Made by a program: the position numbers and the translations under genes. 64,000 nt of DNA. It comes from an uncultured Bacteroidales bacterium (GTDB lineage: Bacteria; Bacteroidota; Bacteroidia; Bacteroidales; Bacteroidaceae). This document shows positions 54,194 to 60,088 of this stretch, in pieces. The notes below the pieces were generated by a model, which saw only the letters and a program-made list of their open reading frames with translations, made no database searches and had not been told where the DNA came from. Numbering within the stretch: the first letter of the stretch is position 1; each line of letters starts with the position of its first letter. The stretch is from assembly GCA_902779085.1 (NCBI GenBank), contig CACYZY010000007.1:62001-126000 (forward strand), in the 5' to 3' direction.

Positions 54194-54224
54194 CGAAGTT
54201 AGCAATTTATTTGTTCATGGCAAA
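54194..54224 (-). promoter_or_regulatory. serC operon promoter
   Basis: Minus strand: TTTG (54224-54221), 19 bp, TAACTTCG (54201-54194), one mismatch to TAnnTTTG. 58 bp upstream of the serC ATG. Confidence 0.65.
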
Positions 54225-54239
54225 GAAACACGAACTTTT

Positions 54240-55586
54240 TTATATTGCTTCTTCAATAATGGTACGCATCCCTTTTATCTTTTCACCAGCCACCATTTTA
54301 AGTAACTGATTGACTTTAGCTCGTTTGACAGCTACAAAAGCATAATGGTCTTTTACATCAACCTGACCCACATCATTTCTGTCAAGGTGTCCTTTCTTGT
54401 AAAAGAAACCCACCACATCCACCTTGTTCAGTTTATCTTTCTTTCCTCTACCAATATAGATAGTAGCCCACTCTTGCTTAGGAGGCTTTGGTGTCTCTTC
54501 AGGCAACTCAAACACAGGAGCATCAGGATCCACATAATCAGGCAAATGCTCCTCTGGGCCAAGAATCATGAATGACTGCCCCGTAGCATCCCATCGTGCT
54601 GTTCGGCCATTGCGATGAGTGAAAGATTCCTCATTAACAGGCATGTGATAGTGAATCACATTGTCAATGCCTGGGATATCCAATCCTCGGGCAGCCAAAT
54701 CGGTTGATATCAATACAGGACAAGTACCGTTGCGAAATTTGTAAAGCGAACGCTCGCGATCATCTTGTTCCATTCCACCATGAAACATATCACAAGGGAA
54801 ACGTTTAGCCTGCAAATACCCAGTCACACGTTCCACACTCTCGCGATAGTTAACAAATACCAGTGAGGTCTGATTACCAAGTTGGCACAACAACCGATAG
54901 AGCGTTTCTAACTTATCCTTTTCTGGGGAGTGTACCACCTGCAGCAACAAGTTGGTAGCTCCATAATTAGATTGAGAGAAATCAAGCTTAATGACTTTAT
55001 TCTTCAGCAGCTTTCCTTCTTCTGTAGTAGCCACTCCAGTAAACTGAGGTATTTCATCGGCATCAGTAGCTGAAAGCAACACACGTTTTTTCAACGAGGG
55101 AAGTTTCCCTATCACCTCCGACATCTCATCTTGGAAACCGAACTCCAGGCATTTGTCAAACTCATCTATAATAAGAGTAGTTACCGTCTTGGCATTGAAA
55201 TTCCTTTTTTCCAAATGGTCATTCATACGCCCTGGCGTTCCCACTATGACATGCGGATGAATACCATTCATAGTTCGGTGTTCATCCATAGCCGGACGCC
55301 CACCATAGCAACTCATCACCTTGAGAGATGTACCCATTTGCTTGAACACTGTTTCAATTTGCAGTGCCAATTCGCGAGAAGGAGCCAAAATCACTGCCTG
55401 AACATCATTGCATTCTGCATCCAGTCGTTGCACCAGAGGTAATAGAAAAGCTAACGTCTTGCCAGAGCCCGTAGGCGATAGCAACACTAGGTTCTTATCC
55501 ACCCCATAGGCTTCCAACGTAGCCAGCTGCATAGGATTGAGTTCATCAATCCCTAGGTTTTTCAATATCTCATTCTGTTCTATCAT
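54240..55586 (-). CDS. DEAD-box RNA helicase with DbpA-type RNA-binding domain
   Basis: 448 residues. Helicase core motifs: SPTGSGKT (I), PSRELA (Ia), TPGR (Ib), DEFD in place of DEAD (II), SAT (III), DLAARGLDIPGI (V), HRNGRTAR (VI). The C-terminal about 75 residues (YIGRGKKDKLNKVDVVGFF onward) form the DbpA RNA-binding domain, which in E. coli DbpA recognises 23S rRNA helix 92; a 50S assembly role is therefore plausible. Start overlaps the DUF308 gene by 17 bases. Confidence 0.9.
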   Translation of the reverse strand: MIEQNEILKNLGIDELNPMQLATLEAYGVDKNLVLLSPTGSGKTLAFLLPLVQRLDAECNDVQAVILAPSRELALQIETVFKQMGTSLKVMSCYGGRPAMDEHRTMNGIHPHVIVGTPGRMNDHLEKRNFNAKTVTTLIIDEFDKCLEFGFQDEMSEVIGKLPSLKKRVLLSATDADEIPQFTGVATTEEGKLLKNKVIKLDFSQSNYGATNLLLQVVHSPEKDKLETLYRLLCQLGNQTSLVFVNYRESVERVTGYLQAKRFPCDMFHGGMEQDDRERSLYKFRNGTCPVLISTDLAARGLDIPGIDNVIHYHMPVNEESFTHRNGRTARWDATGQSFMILGPEEHLPDYVDPDAPVFELPEETPKPPKQEWATIYIGRGKKDKLNKVDVVGFFYKKGHLDRNDVGQVDVKDHYAFVAVKRAKVNQLLKMVAGEKIKGMRTIIEEAI

Positions 55587-56175
55587 CTTCTACAATCTGC
55601 GCATCTTCAATATCCAGATTATGTTTGTCAAACTTTGACGAATCCTGCGCTTCGTTCAGCTTTGGGCGAACACGTGTAAACTTAAACCAGTTGATGAGTT
55701 CAAACACAGCATAAATGATGCAAGTGATGCCTATTAAAATAAATGCAGTGGAACGTGTCCCGTTCGGATTGGCAATTGCATATATGCCAGCCAAGAATAT
55801 CAGCGAAGGTATAATATAATAAGCAAGTGGTACCTTTGACCACTGACGAGCTGCAATGAGTGCTGAAAGTTGTTGAATACCACCTATCAGCAAGAAAAAG
55901 CCTAGGACAAACGTGAGGAAATTGGCAAAGAAGCCAGGCATCAGCATCAGCAGCAAACCAAACAAAATACCCCCTATCGAATCAACAGGGAAAAACGTAG
56001 GATACTCCTTGCGTTGGGCAAAATAGCTGATCAGTCCTATAAGAGATGGCACCATAAACAGTGCTCCTATTGTAATAACAAAGTAGTTGCCGGCTTCAGA
56101 GGGAAACATCACAAGCACAATTCCTGCCACTAAAGCACAAATGGCACGAATAAACGCATAATTAATCTTTTTCAT
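55570..56175 (-). CDS. DUF308/HdeD-like membrane protein
   Basis: 201 residues from ATG 56175 (MKKINYAFIRA); an AGGAGG (56188-56183) lies 7 bases upstream, so the ATG at 56247 is rejected. Six hydrophobic segments, e.g. AICALVAGIVLVMF, YFVITIGALFMVPSLIGLIS, LTFVLGFFLLIGGIQQL, IIPSLIFLAGIYAI, then a charged tail. HdeD in E. coli is linked to acid resistance; the function here is unknown. It has a full promoter and a repeated palindrome upstream. Confidence 0.82.
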   Translation of the reverse strand: MKKINYAFIRAICALVAGIVLVMFPSEAGNYFVITIGALFMVPSLIGLISYFAQRKEYPTFFPVDSIGGILFGLLLMLMPGFFANFLTFVLGFFLLIGGIQQLSALIAARQWSKVPLAYYIIPSLIFLAGIYAIANPNGTRSTAFILIGITCIIYAVFELINWFKFTRVRPKLNEAQDSSKFDKHNLDIEDAQIVEDDRTE

Positions 56176-56195
56176 GGACAAGCCTCCTTTTTTCG

Positions 56196-56227
56196 CAAAG
56201 ATAATATAATCCGAAGAGAGAAACAAA
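56196..56227 (-). promoter_or_regulatory. DUF308 gene promoter
   Basis: Minus strand: TTTG (56227-56224), 20 bp, TATCTTTG (56203-56196): full consensus match. The -33 box overlaps the edge of the first 38-bp direct repeat. Confidence 0.85.
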
Positions 56228-56332
56228 TTTTGGAACAGCGAAAACATAAATGTTTACATTTAATGTTGAGTCGTGACTAAATTCAATGACAGATAAATTT
56301 TGGAACAGCGAAAACATAAATGTTGACATTTA
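56225..56332. repeat. Two 38-bp direct repeats with palindromic core
   Basis: Copies at 56225-56262 and 56295-56332, exactly 70 bp apart, differ at one base. Each ends in a palindrome TAAATGT-NN-ACATTTA (56247-56262, NN = TT; 56317-56332, NN = TG). The single difference falls in the palindrome centre, so both arms are unchanged. Seen from the DUF308 promoter, the first palindrome begins 19 bp upstream of the -33 box, a typical place for a regulator-binding site. No protein is known to bind here. Confidence 0.75.
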
Positions 56333-56394
56333 CTACTAGAAGAACACATCTTTACAACTAGTAAAGCGAAACTCTACTACTAGTAAAGCACAGC
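56329..56394. repeat. 22-bp-period tandem repeat (ACTAGTAAAGC core), three units
   Basis: Units at 56329-56350, 56351-56372 and 56373-56394 share TnTACnACTAG; units 2 and 3 share ACTAGTAAAGC (56357-56367 and 56379-56389), exactly 22 bp apart. The core CTACTAGTAAAG is an imperfect palindrome. The first unit overlaps the end of the preceding direct repeat; the last abuts the MnmA remnant. Same period as the array at 31389-31564 but a different core. Confidence 0.65.
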
Positions 56395-56488
56395 TACTGG
56401 ACATTATGCCACCACCCATGTGATTGACGGTAAAACTTGGTTGGGTACTGCAGTTGACCCTGTGAAAGATCAGACTGATTTCCTAGCA
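56393..56488 (+). pseudogene. Remnant of mnmA (tRNA 2-thiouridylase)
   Basis: A 32-codon frame begins [14 protein letters not shown] and ends [12 protein letters not shown]. MnmA proteins have ATGHY and KDQ-x-x-FL, and in E. coli MnmA these are separated by 19 residues, as I recall the sequence; here the spacing is also 19. An in-frame stop lies just upstream (56384-56386) and the homology ends after DFL, with no start codon, so it is a broken fragment. The rest of 56489-56545 has no recognised feature. A working mnmA is presumably elsewhere in the genome. Confidence 0.7.
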
Positions 56489-56545
56489 CACTCTACTACG
56501 AGAGGGCAAAGAGAGAGATTTACGAAGTTTGGTGGTCAAAGGGTA

Positions 56546-57367
56546 TTAAGGCAGAGTGAGCTCTTGTAATTGTTCAAAAGAGCCATTAAAAATATCCAAA
56601 TCAACCTGTTCCTTAATGCCAGGTACTGTTCCTGCATCGTTATGTTGCCAAAAATCCCAGTGACCTTGATATCGCACGGAATCTACATAGTAATGGGCAA
56701 TCCAATAGGGATATTGGTTGAAAATAGTGTCGTTCAGGTACTTTTCCTTAAACTTGTAGCTGGCATACAAAATTGGCTTTACTCCATAATATGCTTCCAC
56801 CACATCGAGCCATGTTTTGACATTCTGCACAAACTGTTGCTGCATCTTGCGCTTGGGAGACACTTCTACGTCAAGCACAGGAGGCAAGTCTCCTGATTGA
56901 AGATTTACCTGACTAATAAAAAACTGAGCCTGTTTTCGAGCGTCAGTAGTAGGAATGAAATAATGATATGCCCCACGTATGAAGCCCCATTCTTTGGCAC
57001 GTTGAAAATTCTGCGTAAAATTCTCATCTGTAAGGTCGCCACCTTCTGTGGCCTTCATAAATAAGAATCGCAAGGGAAACTCGGGATCATTCTGAGTGTT
57101 GGCAAGCATAGGCCAATCCACTACCCCCTGATAGTGGGAAATATCTATGCCATGAACGTTATATGAGAACGGCATACAAACGCCATAGCCTTTGTTGCCA
57201 TAGCAAGGTTTCCACCTATAGCTATATGGATTGACGAAAAGAAAATAGAAAGCAGCGCCTAGCACTATCACAATGCCAATGGCCAGGAGGTTTCGCTTCC
57301 AGGTAGAATTGTCGTCTGCCTTTCTCTTCCTCCTAACAGATTTCTTTTTGTTTTTCGTCTTTTTCAT
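56546..57367 (-). CDS. GH25 lysozyme-like muramidase, membrane anchored
   Basis: 273 residues from ATG 57367; the ATG at 57391 lies inside the neighbouring terminator. Basic N-terminus ([15 protein letters not shown]), one membrane segment ([18 protein letters not shown], about 27-44), then the GH25 barrel: GIDISHYQG with catalytic Asp, [25 protein letters not shown] with catalytic Glu. Cleaves peptidoglycan glycan strands from the periplasmic face. Its 3' end overlaps a coding-looking frame on the other strand. Confidence 0.9.
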   Translation of the reverse strand: MKKTKNKKKSVRRKRKADDNSTWKRNLLAIGIVIVLGAAFYFLFVNPYSYRWKPCYGNKGYGVCMPFSYNVHGIDISHYQGVVDWPMLANTQNDPEFPLRFLFMKATEGGDLTDENFTQNFQRAKEWGFIRGAYHYFIPTTDARKQAQFFISQVNLQSGDLPPVLDVEVSPKRKMQQQFVQNVKTWLDVVEAYYGVKPILYASYKFKEKYLNDTIFNQYPYWIAHYYVDSVRYQGHWDFWQHNDAGTVPGIKEQVDLDIFNGSFEQLQELTLP

Positions 57368-57370
57368 TTG

Positions 57371-57406
57371 GAAAAAGAGACTTCCTGCCATTACAGGAAG
57401 TCTCTC
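57371..57406 (-). terminator. PPi-PFK gene terminator
   Basis: AGAGACTTCCTG (57376-57387) / CAGGAAGTCTCT (57394-57405), 12 bp perfect, loop CCATTA; on the minus strand followed by five T. Confidence 0.88.
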
Positions 57407-57430
57407 AGATTACCTATATACAAATGATGA

Positions 57431-59074
57431 TTATGCTTTTTCAAGCTGCAAGGTCTTGGTAGGCTGATCGCAAACCTCTGAAGGACCAAAGTACTGGATA
57501 GGACCAGGATAAACAAATGCTGTTTCCTTAGCCCACTTAGCACGGTTAGCAGCCAAAGCCTTGAAAGGTGCACCATTCAGGTCAACCAAAGCCTTGCGAA
57601 TTACAGGCTTCATCTCACCATTACGACGCTCCATGTTGAACATCATAGTGATTGGAATACCACCAGCAATCCACTGCTCAGCAGGAGCTGTCAGGTTCTT
57701 AACAGAAGCCATGTAACCAGTCTTGCCATTAGCAATCAGCACAGAAGCGGTGAAACCTAATGAGTAGCAATAGTCAGCATCGAAGTTAGATGGAGCTGCA
57801 CAACGACCTTCATAACCGAAGAAGTGATGCAAAGCAGAGAACTTGCCTACATACTTGCCTTCCTTCTTCCATGCGGCCAACTTATTGCCTACCATCTCGC
57901 TCAGCAATTTTTCAGTTTCAATCAAAGATACCTGAACATTTCCGTGAGGGTCACGCTCCAGTGACAACTGACGAGCTACGCCCTCTGGCAGAGAAGCATA
58001 GATCTCAGCATTCACCTTTGACAGGTTATCAATGATATACTGACGCTGCTTGTTAGCAGGAACCTCAGCAAACTCAGCACCCTTAGCAGCGAGCAGGTCA
58101 TTCAGCTCAGCAATCAGACGCTTCATAGCTGGGATAAACTCAATCAGACCTTCAGGAATCAGTACGGTACCGAAGTTATTGCCATCAGCAGCACGGTCAG
58201 CCACAGTCTTAGCGATATCAGTAACGATGTCATCCAGTGAAAGGTCCTTAGCCTCTACTTCCTCAGAGATGATGGTGTAGTTAGGCTGTACCTGCAAAGC
58301 GCACTCCAGTGCGATGTGAGATGCAGAGCGACCCATCAGTTTGATGAAGTGCCAGTACTTGCGAGCAGAGTTGCAGTCGCGCTCGATGTTACCGATTACC
58401 TCAGAATAGGTCTTGCAAGCGGTATCGAAACCGAATGAAGTCTCAATCTGATCATTCTTCAGGTCACCGTCAATAGTCTTAGGACAACCAATCACCTGGA
58501 TGCCATAGTTCTTAGCAGCATAATACTCAGCCAATACGCAAGCGTTGGTATTAGAGTCATCACCACCGATAATAACCACAGCCTTGATGTTCAGCTCCTT
58601 CAGGATTTCCAAACCCTTCTCAAACTGATCCACCTTCTCCAGCTTGGTACGACCAGAACCAATGATGTCGAAACCACCAGTGTTACGATACTCGTCAATA
58701 ATCTCAGCTGTCAGTTCGATGTACTTATGGTCCACCAAACCACCAGGACCCATCAGGAATCCATAGAGGCGGTTAGCTGGGTTCAGTTTCTTCAATCCGT
58801 CAAACAGACCTGACATCACATTGTGGCCGCCAGGAGCCTGACCGCCTGACAAGATGACGCCCACATTCATAGGAGCGAAGTCAGCAGCCTCAGCAGCATT
58901 TTCAAACTTGATCAGAGGCATTCCGTAAGTGTTGGGGAACAACTTCTTGATCTCTTCCTGGTCTGCAACAGACTGAGTAGGTTCACCGGCAACGGTCTTT
59001 ACATTACCTCTCAAAGCCTTAGGCAGTTTGGGCTGATAAGCAGCCCTTGCGATTTGCAATGCACTTTTTGTCAT
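57431..59074 (-). CDS. pfp: Diphosphate-fructose-6-phosphate 1-phosphotransferase
   Basis: Reversible PPi-dependent phosphofructokinase of glycolysis. 547 residues, the long type II form. The PPi-specific GGDDSNTNA (Asp in place of Gly of ATP enzymes), PKTIDGDL with catalytic Asp, [12 protein letters not shown] and the N-terminal [15 protein letters not shown] are visible. Single-gene unit with promoter and terminator. Confidence 0.95.
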   Translation of the reverse strand: MTKSALQIARAAYQPKLPKALRGNVKTVAGEPTQSVADQEEIKKLFPNTYGMPLIKFENAAEAADFAPMNVGVILSGGQAPGGHNVMSGLFDGLKKLNPANRLYGFLMGPGGLVDHKYIELTAEIIDEYRNTGGFDIIGSGRTKLEKVDQFEKGLEILKELNIKAVVIIGGDDSNTNACVLAEYYAAKNYGIQVIGCPKTIDGDLKNDQIETSFGFDTACKTYSEVIGNIERDCNSARKYWHFIKLMGRSASHIALECALQVQPNYTIISEEVEAKDLSLDDIVTDIAKTVADRAADGNNFGTVLIPEGLIEFIPAMKRLIAELNDLLAAKGAEFAEVPANKQRQYIIDNLSKVNAEIYASLPEGVARQLSLERDPHGNVQVSLIETEKLLSEMVGNKLAAWKKEGKYVGKFSALHHFFGYEGRCAAPSNFDADYCYSLGFTASVLIANGKTGYMASVKNLTAPAEQWIAGGIPITMMFNMERRNGEMKPVIRKALVDLNGAPFKALAANRAKWAKETAFVYPGPIQYFGPSEVCDQPTKTLQLEKA

Positions 59075-59112
59075 TTTTCTTATCTAAATAAAGTTTAAAC
59101 TTAATTGGACTG

Positions 59113-59144
59113 CAAATATCGCATTTTTTTCACAGAAATGCAAA
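59113..59144 (-). promoter_or_regulatory. pfp promoter
   Basis: Minus strand: TTTG (59144-59141), 20 bp, GATATTTG (59120-59113), one mismatch in TAnnTTTG; 38 bp before the ATG. Confidence 0.65.
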
Positions 59145-59162
59145 TATTTATTTGATTGTTGT

Positions 59163-59193
59163 ATTGCGATTAAGATTTATTTTACTATCTTTA
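59163..59193 (+). promoter_or_regulatory. Promoter for the 59239 gene
   Basis: ATTG (59163-59166), 19 bp, TATCTTTA (59186-59193): one mismatch in each half of the consensus. Confidence 0.5.
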
Positions 59194-59238
59194 CCCCATG
59201 AATCTAATTAATCTAAAATTTACAGGAGGGATATAATT

Positions 59239-59517
59239 ATGGCAAAAAGAAAAAATCTGAAGAAATTTGTAAATGAAGTATCGAGTGCGTTGTTTGCAGA
59301 ATGCCTGGCAGCAAAATTGTACATTAAAGGAGTGAATCCTCACATGGCTGACGAAGTATTGACTGAGATCCTCAAGACACAAGATGACTTTGTAAGTCGT
59401 CTCAGTCATACGGAGCCTGGCAACGTAAAGGGCTTTTACAAACAGTTCCATGATGAGTTCGATAAGAAAGTCACCGAAATCATTGACGCTATCGACAAAT
59501 TAACTTTGGCTGATTAA
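59239..59517 (+). CDS. Conserved small helical protein, unknown function
   Basis: Not recognised by name. 92 residues, predicted mostly alpha-helical, no signal peptide or membrane segment (MAKRKNLKKFVNEV, FAECLAAKLYIKG, FYKQFHDEFDKKVTEIIDAIDKL). An AGGAGG at 59224-59229 lies 9 bases before the ATG. Stop overlaps the start of the PlsC-like gene by one base, so the two are coupled; a role linked to that acyltransferase is possible but unproven. Confidence 0.8.
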   Translation: MAKRKNLKKFVNEVSSALFAECLAAKLYIKGVNPHMADEVLTEILKTQDDFVSRLSHTEPGNVKGFYKQFHDEFDKKVTEIIDAIDKLTLAD

Positions 59518-60062
59518 TGAAGAAAAAACTATTCAGTTTTATCTATTACAAGCTACTGGGATGGAACACAAACTTTACCGTCCCTCTTGAAGACAAATGC
59601 GTTATCTGTGTGGCCCCTCACACATCCAATTGGGACTTGTTTGTAGGCAAGCTCCTTTGGGGGGCATTGGGAAGAGAAGCCAGTTTTCTTATGAAAAAAG
59701 ACTGGTTCTTCTTTCCTTTGGGTCCTATTTTCCGTTGGATGGGGGGTATTCCTGTCGATCGTAATAAGAAGACCTCATTGACCGAACAACTGGCATCCCT
59801 TTTCCAACAACAAGATCAATTAAACCTCGCCATCACACCTGAGGGTACACGTAAAGCTAATCCTCAGTGGAAAAAAGGTTTCTACTATATCGCCCTGAAT
59901 GCTCAGGTGCCTATCATGTTGTTTGGCCTCGACTATGAGAGGAAAATTGTAGAATGCACTAAAACATTTATCCCTACGGGCGATTACGACAAAGACATCA
60001 TAGAAATCAAGGAATACTTTAAGGACTACAAAGGGAAATATCCTGAGAACTTTAGTATTTGA
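59517..60062 (+). CDS. PlsC-like lysophospholipid acyltransferase
   Basis: 181 residues. Acyltransferase motifs: APHTSNWDLFVG (HX4D, about 36-47), FRWMGGIPVDR, and ITPEGTRK. Peripheral membrane enzyme adding an acyl chain to a lysophospholipid or related acceptor; shorter than typical PlsC (about 240), closer to the small 1-acyl-G3P acyltransferase-like family in Bacteroidota. Acceptor unknown. Confidence 0.88.
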   Translation: MKKKLFSFIYYKLLGWNTNFTVPLEDKCVICVAPHTSNWDLFVGKLLWGALGREASFLMKKDWFFFPLGPIFRWMGGIPVDRNKKTSLTEQLASLFQQQDQLNLAITPEGTRKANPQWKKGFYYIALNAQVPIMLFGLDYERKIVECTKTFIPTGDYDKDIIEIKEYFKDYKGKYPENFSI

Positions 60063-60088
60063 GTATAAAAATCATAAACATAAATACA

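Noticed and set aside
55131..55442. 103-codon ORF opposite the DEAD-box gene
   Set aside because: Antisense to conserved helicase motifs; no independent coding signals.
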